A DNA stretch of 63,181 nucleotides, taken from positions 1 through 63,181 of the forward strand of contig QCGK01000009.1 of NCBI GenBank assembly GCA_003279945.1, given 5' to 3'. Below, in pieces: positions 1 through 9,994 of this stretch. Below the pieces are notes generated by a model. That model had not been told where the DNA came from and did no database searches. It saw only the letters and a program-made list of their open reading frames with translations. The translations under genes were made by a program, and so were the position numbers. Positions within the stretch are counted from its first letter, which is position 1, and every line of letters starts with the position of its first letter. The stretch comes from Prochlorococcus sp. AG-388-A01. Lineage in GTDB: Bacteria; Cyanobacteriota; Cyanobacteriia; PCC-6307; Cyanobiaceae.

Positions 1-540
1 CAAGTTAGAAAAACCAAAAAAGGATTATTGATTGTTTTCACAGGCAATGGCAAGGGTAAAACAACTGCATCTTTAGGGATGGCTTTAAGGACGATAGGGC
101 ACGGTTATAAAGTGGCAATCATCCAATTCATTAAAGGAGGATGGACCACTGGAGAAGAAAAAGCGCTTAAAAATATTTCTTCAAACATATCTTGGCATTC
201 ACTAGGTGAGGGATTCACTTGGGAAACACAAGATAGGATTAGGGATGAAAAATTAGTTCAAGAAGCATGGCAACTCGCAAAAGAATATATTAAAAATGAA
301 TCTTATAAACTTATAATTCTTGATGAAATAAATATAGCTACAAAACTTGGCTATCTTGCTTCAGAAGAAATAATCACCTTTTTAAAAAGTTTAAATGATA
401 GAAAAAATCATGTTGTTATGACTGGAAGGGGAGCATCTAATTCTATTATCAATTTCGCTGATCTAGTTACAGAGATGAAGCTCATAAAACATCCTTTCAA
501 AGAACAAGGAATAAAAGCACAAAAGTGTGTTGAGTTTTAG
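1..540 (+). CDS. cobO: Cob(I)alamin adenosyltransferase CobO/BtuR, 5' end cut off
   Basis: Transfers the adenosyl group of ATP to the corrinoid cobalt, a late step of cobalamin synthesis. The frame is open from base 1, so the true start lies outside the window; the TTG at 28 falls inside the P-loop strand and is not a start. Visible are the Walker A motif GNGKGKTT right at the start, the DEIN Walker B motif near the middle and a TGRGAS motif toward the end, all typical of the CobO family. The C-terminus is complete. cobK and cobM lie elsewhere in the window, so the pathway genes are scattered. Confidence 0.93.
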   Translation, partial: QVRKTKKGLLIVFTGNGKGKTTASLGMALRTIGHGYKVAIIQFIKGGWTTGEEKALKNISSNISWHSLGEGFTWETQDRIRDEKLVQEAWQLAKEYIKNESYKLIILDEINIATKLGYLASEEIITFLKSLNDRKNHVVMTGRGASNSIINFADLVTEMKLIKHPFKEQGIKAQKCVEF

Positions 541-663
541 TTTGAAAAAATTTTTTTTAGTTTTATTCAGAGGTTTAGAAATGTTTAAAGACGCAAGCAA
601 TACCTGAACAAAAAATAAATTCGGTACATTTACTTGCTAATGTCTTACAAGTACGATTATTGA

Positions 664-1368
664 ATGACTTACAAAAGAGTTCTTTTAAAACTTAGTGGTG
701 AAGCACTAATGGGTGAAAAACCTTATGGTATTGATCCTGCTATAGTTCAGTCTATTGCAGAAGACGTTTCAAAAGTAGTCAAAAATAATGTACAACTTGC
801 AATAGTTGTTGGGGGCGGGAATATTTTTAGGGGGCTTAAAGGGTCTGCAGATGGTATGGATAGAGCGACAGCTGATTATGTGGGGATGCTGGCAACAGTC
901 ATGAATGCGATTTCACTCCAAGATGGTTTGGAAAGAGTAGGAGTGGCAACCAGGGTTCAAACTGCAATTGAAATGCAGGAAATTGCAGAGCCATACATAA
1001 GAAGAAGAGCCATGAGGCACCTAGAGAAAGGTAGAGTTGTAGTTTTCGGAGGTGGATGCGGTAATCCATTTTTTACAACTGACACCACAGCAGCTCTGAG
1101 GGCAGCGGAGATAAATGCTCAAGTTGTCATGAAGGCTACCAAAGTCGATGGCGTATACGATCGTGATCCTAATAAATTTCAAGACGCAAAAAAATATTCT
1201 TCTCTGAGTTATCAACAAGTTCTTAGTGATGAAATTGCGGTAATGGACAGTACTGCAATTGCACTTTGCAAAGATAATAATATCCCAATTATGGTATTTG
1301 ATATATTCAAAAAAGGGAACATTTCTAAAGCTGTTGCTGGAGAGCCTATAGGCTCTTTAATTAGTTAA
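664..1368 (+). CDS. pyrH: Uridylate kinase (UMP kinase)
   Basis: Phosphorylates UMP to UDP with ATP in pyrimidine nucleotide synthesis, in the cytoplasm as a hexamer. At 234 residues it has the normal bacterial length. It shows the amino-acid-kinase fold signatures KLSGEAL (residues 9-15), [10 protein letters not shown] (about 48-57), the MDRATADY segment and the TDTTAALRA segment that binds nucleotide. The ATG start fits the family N-terminus. It is followed 21 bases later by frr, the usual bacterial pyrH-frr pair. Confidence 0.97.
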   Translation: MTYKRVLLKLSGEALMGEKPYGIDPAIVQSIAEDVSKVVKNNVQLAIVVGGGNIFRGLKGSADGMDRATADYVGMLATVMNAISLQDGLERVGVATRVQTAIEMQEIAEPYIRRRAMRHLEKGRVVVFGGGCGNPFFTTDTTAALRAAEINAQVVMKATKVDGVYDRDPNKFQDAKKYSSLSYQQVLSDEIAVMDSTAIALCKDNNIPIMVFDIFKKGNISKAVAGEPIGSLIS

Positions 1369-1389
1369 GGTTAATTTAATTTTTTTATT

Positions 1390-1938
1390 ATGAAAGAAAA
1401 AGAAATTCAAGAAAATATGGGTAAGAGTATTGAAGCCACACAAAGAAACTTTAATACAATCAGGACAGGCAGAGCTAATGCTTCTTTGTTAGACAGAGTA
1501 AGTGTTGAGTACTATGGAGCAGAAACACCAATCAAATCGCTTGCCACTATAAGCACTGTTGATTCGCAAACAATTTCAATACAACCTTTCGATATTTCAT
1601 GTTTACAAGCGATAGAGAAATCTATATCTATTAGTGATTTAGGTATTACTCCAAATAATGATGGTAAAGTAATAAGAATAAATGTTCCTCCTTTAACAGA
1701 AGAAAGAAGAAAAGAATTTTGTAAATTAGCCTCTAAATATGCAGAGGAAGGAAAAGTAGCCTTGAGAAATATCAGAAGAGATGCTGTTGATAAAGAAAAA
1801 AAAGACGAAAAAGATGGCCTTATTTCTATTGACGAATCAAGAGATAATCAATCTGAAATTCAAAAAATTACTGATAAATATATTGCTTTAATAGAAACTA
1901 AATTGTCTGAAAAAGAGAAGGAAATTCTAAAAGTTTGA
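1390..1938 (+). CDS. frr: Ribosome recycling factor
   Basis: Splits post-termination ribosomes together with EF-G. The protein has 182 residues, the standard size, and carries the family core [13 protein letters not shown] near residues 23-35 and YYGAETP just after, followed by the long charged helix of domain I at the C-terminus. It lies directly behind pyrH. Its TGA stop shares the bases TTGA (1935-1938) with the TTG start of the next gene, so the two are probably translationally coupled. Confidence 0.97.
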   Translation: MKEKEIQENMGKSIEATQRNFNTIRTGRANASLLDRVSVEYYGAETPIKSLATISTVDSQTISIQPFDISCLQAIEKSISISDLGITPNNDGKVIRINVPPLTEERRKEFCKLASKYAEEGKVALRNIRRDAVDKEKKDEKDGLISIDESRDNQSEIQKITDKYIALIETKLSEKEKEILKV

Positions 1939-3068
1939 TAGGATTTGACGTTGTAATAATTGGTGGAGGTTTATCAGGATCTTCCACCGCTCTTAAACTA
2001 TCAAAGAAAGGATATTCAGTTTTAATTATTGAAAAAGAAAAATCACATGATTATAAACCATGTGCAGGTGGGATGGCATCTTCAATGCAAAGATTTCTTC
2101 CTTTAAATATAGAAGATTGCATAGAATCAAAAATTAAGAATGTTGAATTCAGATGGAAGGCTGTAGATAATGTAACTGCTGATCTGACTGGTGAATCCCC
2201 TTTTTGGATTGTTAAAAGAGAAAAACTAGATCAATTATTACTTGATCAATCCTTGAGTAATGGAGCTCAGATAATGAGACCATTATTGATAGAAAAAATC
2301 ATAAAAAAAAATGATAAATGGGAAATTACTTGTAATAACAAAATAAAATATATTACAGAATTTCTTGTAATTGCAGATGGGTCCCAATCGAAATGGGCGA
2401 GTTATTTCAATTTAGGGCCAAGAAAACCGAAATTTGCAAACACAATCTCATTAAGATTGAAAGGGTTAGGTGAAATACCTAGAGATGCAGTTAGATTTGA
2501 GTTTGGATTTATAAAATATGGTTTTGCATGGGCGTTCCCCCTAAAAGAAAGCTTAAATATTGGTTTAGGTACTTTTATAAATAATGGTCTTTTAGAAAAT
2601 CAGGCTATTAATAAACAAGTAATCAGAAGCTTCGGTTTTGATGATTTTCCTCATAAAACAATTAGTAAGAAACTGAGAATATGGAATGGCTTCCACTCAA
2701 TTAATGGTGACAAAGTTTTAGCAGTTGGAGATGCAGCATCTCTATGTGATCCTTTTTTAGCTGAAGGAATTAGACCATCTTTAATTAGCAGTTTTTATGC
2801 TGCAGAATACATAGATCAGTGCCTATCAGGAAAAGTAAATGATTTAAATCTTTATACAAAAAAAATTAACAACATTTGGGGGAAATCAATGGCTTGGGGG
2901 AGGAGAATAGCCCAAGTATTTTATAGATTTCCCAGAACTGGATATCAATTAGGTGTTAAAAGAAAAACAGCACCTAAACGTATTGCTCAAATATTATCAG
3001 GAGAAATGAGTTATGAAGATATTGCAAAAAGAGTTATCAGAAGGCTTTTAACAAAAAAAGGGGCTTAA
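1935..3068 (+). CDS. Geranylgeranyl-reductase-family FAD-dependent oxidoreductase
   Basis: A 377-residue flavoprotein of the geranylgeranyl reductase/ChlP-like superfamily, which reduces isoprenoid double bonds or related substrates. The sequence shows the dinucleotide-binding motif GGGLSG (residues 10-15), a PCAGG motif (42-46) that is a hallmark of this family, and the second FAD motif [16 protein letters not shown] (265-280). The start is a TTG overlapping the frr stop; no ATG is available near the conserved N-terminus. I do not assign chlP itself, since picocyanobacteria carry a separate ChlP and the substrate here cannot be read from sequence. Confidence 0.85.
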   Translation: MIGFDVVIIGGGLSGSSTALKLSKKGYSVLIIEKEKSHDYKPCAGGMASSMQRFLPLNIEDCIESKIKNVEFRWKAVDNVTADLTGESPFWIVKREKLDQLLLDQSLSNGAQIMRPLLIEKIIKKNDKWEITCNNKIKYITEFLVIADGSQSKWASYFNLGPRKPKFANTISLRLKGLGEIPRDAVRFEFGFIKYGFAWAFPLKESLNIGLGTFINNGLLENQAINKQVIRSFGFDDFPHKTISKKLRIWNGFHSINGDKVLAVGDAASLCDPFLAEGIRPSLISSFYAAEYIDQCLSGKVNDLNLYTKKINNIWGKSMAWGRRIAQVFYRFPRTGYQLGVKRKTAPKRIAQILSGEMSYEDIAKRVIRRLLTKKGA

Positions 3069-3091
3069 TTCCTTTCAATTCAAACTTAAAT

Positions 3092-4093
3092 TTAGTTAGC
3101 AGAAATTAATTTATGATTTTTAATCTCCGAATATCTCTTTAGTAGCAGCTCTTCCAATTCTTCTATAGCCTTACTGAATCCAGTAATACCTTCACTAAGC
3201 TTTTCACTTGCCATTTGATCTTCTAACATACTTAATCTAAAGTCTTTTTCTTCAAATTCGTAGTCAATAGAATTATTTATTGGGGTACTTAAATCTAATT
3301 TTCTAACTAACTCTCCTTTTTCTTTTTTCAGTTCCTCAAGAAATTTTGGTGCGATTGTTAAAAGATCGCAACCTGCTAATTCTTTTATTTCATCAAGATT
3401 TCTAAAACTCGCTCCCATTACTTCTGTCTTAAATCCCTTTTCTTTAAAGTACTTGTATATTTGCGTAACCGAAATAACACCAGGGTCTTCAGCGCCAACA
3501 AAACTAGTTTTACCAGTTTTTGCTTTATGCCAATCCAATATACGGCCAACGAACGGAGAAATTAGAGTTATCTTTGCATTAGCACAAGTTACCGCTTGGC
3601 AGAAGTTAAAAAGTAAAGTTAAGTTGCATTTAATACCCTCTTTTTCTAAGATTTCAGCTGCCTTAATTCCCTCCCAAGTTGCGGCAATTTTAATCAAAAT
3701 TCTTTCCTTTTCAATTCCAAAATTTTTGTAAAGTTTGATTAATTTTCTTGCCTTTTTTACTGTAGCTTCGGTGTCAAAGCTCAGTCTCGCATCAACTTCT
3801 GTAGATACGCGCCCTGAAATAATTTTCAATATTTCTTTTCCAAAAAATACTGAAACTTGGTCAACAGTTTCTTTGATAATTTCAATTTCGGAGAATCCTT
3901 GGGGCAATGCATTTTCTGAACTTTCTAAAGCTTTATCAATTAATTTCACATAATCAGGGTTCTTAGCAGCAGCAAGTATTAGAGATGGATTGGTGGTGGC
4001 GTCCCTTGGTTGAAATTTTTTTATCGAATCTAAATCTCCAGTATCAGCAACAACAACGGTCATTGAGGACAATTGTTCTAAAATTGATTTCAT
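3092..4093 (-). CDS. tal: Transaldolase
   Basis: Moves a dihydroxyacetone unit between sugar phosphates in the pentose phosphate pathway; in picocyanobacteria it serves dark carbon oxidation. The 333-residue length and motifs match the TalB/class I type: DATTNPSLI near residues 31-39 and [10 protein letters not shown], which holds the Schiff-base lysine. Aspartate 17 in the GDLD segment is also in place. It stands alone, with its 3' end 23 bases from the convergent flavoprotein gene. Confidence 0.95.
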   Translation of the reverse strand: MKSILEQLSSMTVVVADTGDLDSIKKFQPRDATTNPSLILAAAKNPDYVKLIDKALESSENALPQGFSEIEIIKETVDQVSVFFGKEILKIISGRVSTEVDARLSFDTEATVKKARKLIKLYKNFGIEKERILIKIAATWEGIKAAEILEKEGIKCNLTLLFNFCQAVTCANAKITLISPFVGRILDWHKAKTGKTSFVGAEDPGVISVTQIYKYFKEKGFKTEVMGASFRNLDEIKELAGCDLLTIAPKFLEELKKEKGELVRKLDLSTPINNSIDYEFEEKDFRLSMLEDQMASEKLSEGITGFSKAIEELEELLLKRYSEIKNHKLISAN

Positions 4094-4133
4094 ATCTAGA
4101 TAATCATATATATATATAAACTAGCTTTTATTC

Positions 4134-4149
4134 CTGATGAAATCATCAG
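4134..4149 (-). terminator. Small hairpin between ftsI end and tal start
   Basis: CTGATG and CATCAG form a perfect six-pair stem around a four-base loop in the 90-base gap downstream of ftsI. It is not followed by a T-run on the minus strand, so it could be a weak terminator, an mRNA end stabiliser, or a leader element of tal. Confidence 0.3.
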
Positions 4150-4183
4150 ATAATGAACTAAATATATATAAAATTGGAAAATT

Positions 4184-5935
4184 TTAGGGTTTTTTAACAA
4201 TCATTCCATGATCTTTAATCTTGGGAGGTATTTTTTCAATTACTATCAGACTCTCGATAATTTCTTTAGCAACTGGTACAGCAACAGTTGAACCATATGC
4301 ATATGATTTAGATGGCTCATCAACAACTACAAGGACAACATATTTCGGATCATTAACTGGTAAGGTCGCGACAAAACTACAAACTTTTTTACTTGTATAC
4401 GAACCATTTAAGGCTTTTTGAGAAGTGCCAGTTTTCCCTGCTATCCTATAACCCTCGATTTTTACTCCAGATCCACTACCTTTATCAACTACGCTCTCCA
4501 TCCATTCAAGAACTGTTTTAGAGACCTCGTGTGAAAAAAATTGTTTTTTTGGATTTTTATAAACTCTTTCTTTGAAAGTTGAGGTTACATGAGGAGTTAC
4601 TTCAAAACCCCCATTTGCAATAGCCGCATGAAGTTGAACCAATTTAAGTGGCGAGATTGAGAACCCTTTACCAAAAGAAGTTACGGCAGGCTCAATTACT
4701 TGATTTACAAATAAATCTTTTCTCTTTAGTTGGCCCGCAGTTGATTCAAATAAGTCAGTCTCTAAATTTTTATTTATACCTAAATTTTCTAGCCAATCCC
4801 AATAAATTGTGGGGTCTAAATTTTGCATTATTTTTACCATCCCAACATTACTTGAAACCTGCAATACTTTTGGATAGTCAATGTACCCATTACCTTTTTT
4901 ATCCCAATTAAAAAGTGTCCATCCTCCAACATTAATCCTTCCAATATCTTCAACTAATCCATCTTTCTGGATTACTTTTTCTTCTAGGGCTAAAGCAAGA
5001 TTGATAGGTTTAAAAGTTGAACCAGGCTCAAATAAATCTTGAGAATACCAACCCCTAAAGAGTTCAGAATCATACTGCCAAAACTTATTTGGATCATATG
5101 ATGGGACTGTAACCAAAGAAAGAATCCGACCATCATTAACATCCATAACTATGGCAAATCCCTTCTTTGCTTTCCATTTGCTTACTTGCTTTGATAATGC
5201 ATTGTATGACTCTTTCTGTAATTTTGAATCTATAGTTAGGCCTAAACTTTTGTAATCGGAAATAAAATCACCTGGTGCTGAATTATCCGGTAGAGGAGTT
5301 CCATCTCCTCCTCTTTTTATTAAATTACTTTTATTAAAAACTTTAATTTGATTATCTAAATGAAGTTCTAAACCTGCTGAAGCTACATTCTCATCATTAA
5401 CAAACCCGACAAGATTAGAGTAAACTTCCCCTTGTGGATAATATCTCTGCGAATATTTAAACAAATCAATTCCGCTTATTTGAAGGTTCTTAATCTTTTC
5501 TGCCTTTTCTTCCGCAATTTTGTCCAAAAGCTTGATACCACTTATTTTATTATTAAATTTCCTCAAGAGTATTTCTTCATTAATACCCAAGATAGGGGAC
5601 AATTTTTCTGTAACTTCTTCAATACTGCGAACTCTGTTAGTTGAATCACCAGGAAAATTAAAATATTTTGGATGGGCCCATAATTTATAGAGTGGTTTAT
5701 CGTAAGCAATTACTCTATTATTTCTATCAACGATTGATCTCCTTTTTTTTAAGGAGTTAGTTTTAGAAGATTGTATTAATCTAGCTTTCCTTTGCAAATT
5801 AGAGGCGTTAAAGACTTGCAATTTAACTAACCTACCAAACAAACAAAAAATTAATAATAAGCTAAAAATATAGAGAAATTTAAATCTTCTTTGTTCAAGA
5901 GGTATTAGACGAACAATTTTTTTGTATTTTTTCAT
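4184..5935 (-). CDS. ftsI: Penicillin-binding protein 2/FtsI, septal transpeptidase
   Basis: Class B penicillin-binding protein that crosslinks septal peptidoglycan with FtsW. After a short basic cytoplasmic tail there is one membrane helix (about residues 20-38), then the dimerisation domain, then the transpeptidase domain with the three active-site motifs STFK (near 306), SSN (near 361) and KTGT in the last sixth of the protein. I place the start at the ATG at 5935 rather than at the TTG three bases earlier. The ATG overlaps the upstream stop by one base (TGATG), which implies coupling with the small membrane gene upstream. Confidence 0.93.
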   Translation of the reverse strand: MKKYKKIVRLIPLEQRRFKFLYIFSLLLIFCLFGRLVKLQVFNASNLQRKARLIQSSKTNSLKKRRSIVDRNNRVIAYDKPLYKLWAHPKYFNFPGDSTNRVRSIEEVTEKLSPILGINEEILLRKFNNKISGIKLLDKIAEEKAEKIKNLQISGIDLFKYSQRYYPQGEVYSNLVGFVNDENVASAGLELHLDNQIKVFNKSNLIKRGGDGTPLPDNSAPGDFISDYKSLGLTIDSKLQKESYNALSKQVSKWKAKKGFAIVMDVNDGRILSLVTVPSYDPNKFWQYDSELFRGWYSQDLFEPGSTFKPINLALALEEKVIQKDGLVEDIGRINVGGWTLFNWDKKGNGYIDYPKVLQVSSNVGMVKIMQNLDPTIYWDWLENLGINKNLETDLFESTAGQLKRKDLFVNQVIEPAVTSFGKGFSISPLKLVQLHAAIANGGFEVTPHVTSTFKERVYKNPKKQFFSHEVSKTVLEWMESVVDKGSGSGVKIEGYRIAGKTGTSQKALNGSYTSKKVCSFVATLPVNDPKYVVLVVVDEPSKSYAYGSTVAVPVAKEIIESLIVIEKIPPKIKDHGMIVKKP

Positions 5936-6363
5936 CAATATCCTCTTTGATATTTGCTATCACTAAAACCTTCAATGAAGATACTTAAATTTTTCTTAAA
6001 TATACTTTCTTTTTTTTCTGTAAGTTTATCTAGATAAATTAAATCTTCAGGTTTAGTTTTTCTATAAATGTTGAGAGACTCAAGTTCACTAATATAAAAT
6101 TCCTCAATTTTAGAAATATAATCAATGAGATTATTATTGATAGCTCTTGTTTTAGATAAGGTTTTATATGTATTTGACCATTTCCTTTGGCTATCAAAAG
6201 ATAAGAAAAATAAGGTAAAAATTAATACCAATAAAGAGACATTAATGGTATCAAAGATTTGATGTACTAATTTATTATTAATTATGGATATTTTTTCGGA
6301 ATCTTTTTTACCTTCATATGGAACTTTTTTTTTAAAATTAAGTTGATTCCCATAAGGTTTCAT
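5935..6363 (-). CDS. Small bitopic membrane protein upstream of ftsI, FtsL-like candidate
   Basis: 142 residues: a basic cytoplasmic tail of about 37 residues, one hydrophobic helix (about 38-56), then an 85-residue extracytoplasmic part rich in K, E, L and I with a heptad-like pattern. The short RKTKPEDLIYL segment resembles the region after the coiled coil in FtsL-type proteins. Its stop overlaps the ftsI start by one base. Topology, size and place match FtsL, which is commonly encoded just before ftsI, but this is inference from architecture, since FtsL sequences are poorly conserved. I chose the ATG at 6363 over the TTG immediately before it. Confidence 0.75.
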   Translation of the reverse strand: MKPYGNQLNFKKKVPYEGKKDSEKISIINNKLVHQIFDTINVSLLVLIFTLFFLSFDSQRKWSNTYKTLSKTRAINNNLIDYISKIEEFYISELESLNIYRKTKPEDLIYLDKLTEKKESIFKKNLSIFIEGFSDSKYQRGY

Positions 6364-6448
6364 CAATGATTTATTTTTTAAATGAAAGGAGTATTATTAA
6401 TTAAATAAACATCTTTTTGTTTGATTCGCAAGTAAAAAATTAAATTCT

Positions 6449-7810
6449 TTATGTCCTCAATAAGAACAAATTTAAGAAGGTTAATCCATTCCATAAAGAA
6501 TGCATAATCACTGAAGAGAACAAACTCCCTGAAGCAATTCTTGTGATTCCTAATCCAATTCCTAGAACAAATAATGGCGGCATTTCTCCCAAACTTAAAT
6601 GGGCTAATGCAAAGATAAAAGATGAAACTATGATACCCGAAATTACTCCAAAATCTCTTGAAAGAGTTGGTAGTAAAATACCGCGAAATATAATCTCCTC
6701 AAACAAAGGAGCAAAAAGTGTTGTTGTTACGAATAAAAGAAAAAATGATAAGTAATTATTATTATTAAGAACAATTTCCAGCAAAGGGTTACTACCATTC
6801 TGATTATCGATCAGACTATTCATTATTAGAGAAATCAATAAAACAAAAGGAACAATTGTTAACCAACCTTTAATTCCCGAAATAATTGCATTTTTTATTG
6901 GCAAGATATTGAACTGTAAATAATCCTTTTTAAAAATAAATTCACCATTCAAAGATTTAATTTGATAATAAACAATCCCTAATGGCGGAATAGCCATAAA
7001 AAAATATCCAAAGAATATTTTTAAAGATTGAGATAATTCATTAGAAATATTTTTAGAAAAAAGCTCAACCAAACTGATAGAAAACAAAGGTGATACCACT
7101 TCTCCTAAAACAACAAATCCTCCTGCAATTAATAAGACCATATCTATTAATTCTAAATCTAAGGATTTAATTTCTTGCCAACCAAACTTTTTCAAAGATA
7201 TGGTGGTCCATAATGTTTTTAAAGCCAGAATAGAGCCCATAATTATTGTTAAAAGTGGAATTAGTCTTATGGCTAATATTTTTAAAAACATTTTGCTTGA
7301 AAATGATTCTGTTATTAATGAACTATCGTCAAAATCAAATTTCCTGCTTAAAAGGTGATATAAAAATCTATCACCTTTAAATAAATCAAATTTATCAGAA
7401 TTTGGTTTATATGAATTATTATTAGATTTTTTTTCTATCTCATCAATCAGAAATTTAAAGTTTTTATTTTCAAAAACTTTGGATATGTTTTTATAGATTA
7501 TAGGATCATTTGATTCTGAAGAAATTATTCGAATTAATTTATTTCTTTCTGTTAGTTCTTCAAATGAGACCTCAGAGAGTGATTTATTTATTTGATCAAC
7601 GGGATCATTAATGATAAAAAATTTTTTAAGTTTTACAGGTATTGATTGGACCGCTAATTCAGCAATTTCTTGCTCTTTTTGACTTATATCAAATGAAACA
7701 GATGGTCTATTTAAACTATCTCTTAAGCCTTGCTGCCATACAAAAAAAGTTATGGCAATTGATATAAAAGCTAAAATGAGTTTTGACTTAGAAATATTTT
7801 TAAAGATCAT
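6449..7810 (-). CDS. CPBP-family intramembrane metalloprotease (CAAX protease-like)
   Basis: 453-residue multi-pass membrane protein. One helix near the N-terminus (about 10-25) is followed by a soluble stretch of about 150 residues and then about seven or eight membrane segments. The C-terminal domain has the CPBP/ABI signatures EEIIFRG (371-377), a His in the ALAHLSLG segment (404) and MHSLWN (436-441), which form the metal site. Cyanobacterial members are longer than the bacterial average because of this N-terminal soluble region. Substrate unknown. It is transcribed away from the tandem phosphatase gene across a 116-base divergent spacer. Confidence 0.88.
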   Translation of the reverse strand: MIFKNISKSKLILAFISIAITFFVWQQGLRDSLNRPSVSFDISQKEQEIAELAVQSIPVKLKKFFIINDPVDQINKSLSEVSFEELTERNKLIRIISSESNDPIIYKNISKVFENKNFKFLIDEIEKKSNNNSYKPNSDKFDLFKGDRFLYHLLSRKFDFDDSSLITESFSSKMFLKILAIRLIPLLTIIMGSILALKTLWTTISLKKFGWQEIKSLDLELIDMVLLIAGGFVVLGEVVSPLFSISLVELFSKNISNELSQSLKIFFGYFFMAIPPLGIVYYQIKSLNGEFIFKKDYLQFNILPIKNAIISGIKGWLTIVPFVLLISLIMNSLIDNQNGSNPLLEIVLNNNNYLSFFLLFVTTTLFAPLFEEIIFRGILLPTLSRDFGVISGIIVSSFIFALAHLSLGEMPPLFVLGIGLGITRIASGSLFSSVIMHSLWNGLTFLNLFLLRT

Positions 7811-7926
7811 AATTTATTATATTGTTAAAAACTATACTTAGTTATCATTGAAATTCCTTATATTTATGTATCTATTTTAATCACGCCATGAGATGATTAA
7901 ATTATCTTAATTTTCAAATTTATATA

Positions 7927-9255
7927 ATGGCTCTACGATTAGTTTTAGTTAGGCATGGACTAAGCAGTTTCAATGAAAAAGGATTAATTCAAGGAAGAAC
8001 GGATGATTCATTATTAACTGATGAAGGATACGAACAAGCCCGAAAAGCAGGCAAAGCATTATCAAAAATTAACTTCGATAAAATCTATTCCTCCCCACTT
8101 ATAAGAGCTGCAGAAACTGCAAAAACAATAAAAAAGACCTTCAATAAAGAACAAAATATTGTATTCGATGATAATTTGCTAGAGGTAGATCTTAGTGAAT
8201 GGTCTGGTCTAAAAATTGATGAAATAAAAAAGAAATTTCCAGAAATTTACCCTATATGGAAAAATGATCCAGAAAATCTAATCTTAAAAAGAAATGACAA
8301 TAAAACTTATAAACCAATTCAAGAGTTATTTTTTCAAGCAACAAATTTTGTAGAAGACATTTTAAAAATTTATCTAGACAAAGATGATGTAAATATTTTA
8401 GTTGTAGGACATAATGCAATTCTCAGATGTTTAATCCTTTTGTTATTAGGAAAGCCTAAGCAAGGTTTTAGGAAAATAAGATTAGAAAATGCTTCTTTCT
8501 CTATACTCAATATTTCAAGGAAAGATAACTCTTTTAAGACCCAAATTGAATGCTTAAATCAAACTTCCCATCTGAATAAAAATATTCCAAATCAAATTGG
8601 AGATTCCCGAGTATTTCTAATAAGGCATGGTGAAACTAACTGGAACAAAGAAGGTAGATTCCAAGGCCAAATTGATATCCCCTTAAATGAAAACGGTAAA
8701 GATCAAGCTAGAAAGACTTTTGAATATTTGAGAAATATTAATTTTAATAAGGCATTTTCAAGTTCAATGCATAGGCCCTACGAGACTGCACAAATAATTC
8801 TTCAAAATAGAAAAGATTTAAAAATAGAAAGAATAGATTTACTTGTGGAAATTAGTCACGGATTATGGGAAGGTAAACTGGAATCAGAGATTAGAGAAAA
8901 GTGGCCTATCTTACTAAAAAATTGGCATGATAAACCTGAAGAAGTAATAATGCCCGAAGGCGAATCAATAAAAGATGTATCAGAAAGGTCCGTAGAAGCT
9001 TTTGACAAAATTTGTTTATCTCAAAAGGATAATGATCTAAGCCTTCTAGTTGCTCATGATGCAGTCAATAAAACTCTAATTTGCGACATACTTGGTATTA
9101 ATTATTCGAATATTTGGATGATAAAACAAGGTAATGGTGGAATAACTATTATTGACCTTTTTAATGATCACAATAAGCCCCCTGTGATTAGCGCTCTAAA
9201 CATTACAACCCACCTAGGAGGAATAATTGATTCAACTGCTTCAGGAGCACTTTAA
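7927..9255 (+). CDS. Histidine phosphatase (phosphoglycerate-mutase family), two tandem domains
   Basis: 442 residues made of two complete branch-1 histidine phosphatase domains. The first has RHGLSSFN (9-16) with the phospho-accepting His10 and a later GHNAILR motif; the second has RHGETNWN (His234) and an AHDAVNK motif. Both have the acidic E-x(4)-W segment before the second His. This two-domain form is commonly annotated gpmB in cyanobacteria, but the activity could equally be a phosphoserine or alpha-ribazole phosphatase. Both active sites look intact, so neither half is obviously a dead domain. Confidence 0.9.
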   Translation: MALRLVLVRHGLSSFNEKGLIQGRTDDSLLTDEGYEQARKAGKALSKINFDKIYSSPLIRAAETAKTIKKTFNKEQNIVFDDNLLEVDLSEWSGLKIDEIKKKFPEIYPIWKNDPENLILKRNDNKTYKPIQELFFQATNFVEDILKIYLDKDDVNILVVGHNAILRCLILLLLGKPKQGFRKIRLENASFSILNISRKDNSFKTQIECLNQTSHLNKNIPNQIGDSRVFLIRHGETNWNKEGRFQGQIDIPLNENGKDQARKTFEYLRNINFNKAFSSSMHRPYETAQIILQNRKDLKIERIDLLVEISHGLWEGKLESEIREKWPILLKNWHDKPEEVIMPEGESIKDVSERSVEAFDKICLSQKDNDLSLLVAHDAVNKTLICDILGINYSNIWMIKQGNGGITIIDLFNDHNKPPVISALNITTHLGGIIDSTASGAL

Positions 9256-9306
9256 ATTAAACCACTTTTAAATTTATTTTATTAAGACAAAGTCAAAAAA
9301 AGGGGG

Positions 9307-9966
9307 TTATTTATTGAAAAAGCCAACTTGACTTAGAGGCCAAAATCTGAAATATGCTTTACCAATTATCTCCTTTTTATGAAGAAATTTACTTCCAGGC
9401 CAATATCTACCATCCCAGCTATTTGACCTATTATCACCTAAAACTAAAAAATGATCTTCAGGAACTTTAATATTTTCAAATTTACCACATTTATTAAATA
9501 GGGATAATGAGCACTTATAAGAAAGATAAGGTTCAGGAATTAATTTGTTGTTTATTATTACTTCACCTTTCTTATTTACGCTCACAATTTCTCCTGGAAG
9601 TGCTACCACTCTTTTAATATACGCATCACAAGCTTGATCCCTCAAACCAGGAATAAACGAAATTGGAGGGAAACTCATAAAGAAACAATATCTTTTTTTT
9701 GGTAAAGGCTTAGATCTTAATGAAATTAGTTTTTCGTCAAATGAGTAAGGAGAGTTAAAAACAACAATATCTCCTCTTTTTGGTAAAGAGTTTCTAAGTG
9801 AAAATTTTTCAATAATTAGCCTATCATTTATTTGTAATTCTGGAAGCATTGAACCAGAAGGGATATAACGAGGTTCTGCGAAAAATGATCTACAAGAAGA
9901 AATAAAAAAAGTTAACAGAATTAGTAGACCCCATTCCTTTAAAAAACTTTTAACAAAAGAAGGCAT
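9307..9966 (-). CDS. lepB: Signal peptidase I
   Basis: Cleaves signal peptides from exported proteins at the outer face of the plasma or thylakoid membrane. It has an N-terminal membrane helix, the catalytic serine in PSGSM, the catalytic lysine in YIKRVVALPGE, and the GDNRSNSWDGR box near the end. I place the start at the ATG at 9966 (219 residues). The frame extends to an ATG at 10026, but that would overlap the ArsC-like gene by 32 bases and add a tail with no family match. It is the last gene of a four-gene minus-strand run. Confidence 0.93.
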   Translation of the reverse strand: MPSFVKSFLKEWGLLILLTFFISSCRSFFAEPRYIPSGSMLPELQINDRLIIEKFSLRNSLPKRGDIVVFNSPYSFDEKLISLRSKPLPKKRYCFFMSFPPISFIPGLRDQACDAYIKRVVALPGEIVSVNKKGEVIINNKLIPEPYLSYKCSLSLFNKCGKFENIKVPEDHFLVLGDNRSNSWDGRYWPGSKFLHKKEIIGKAYFRFWPLSQVGFFNK

Positions 9967-9994
9967 AAAATTAATAAAGTCTAAATTTTTAACC

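Noticed and set aside
541..663. Open frame in the cobO-pyrH gap, reading LKTQAIPEQK then INSVHLLANV
   Set aside because: No start codon in frame after an upstream TAG and it runs into pyrH in another frame; most likely leader DNA, though a gene remnant is not excluded.
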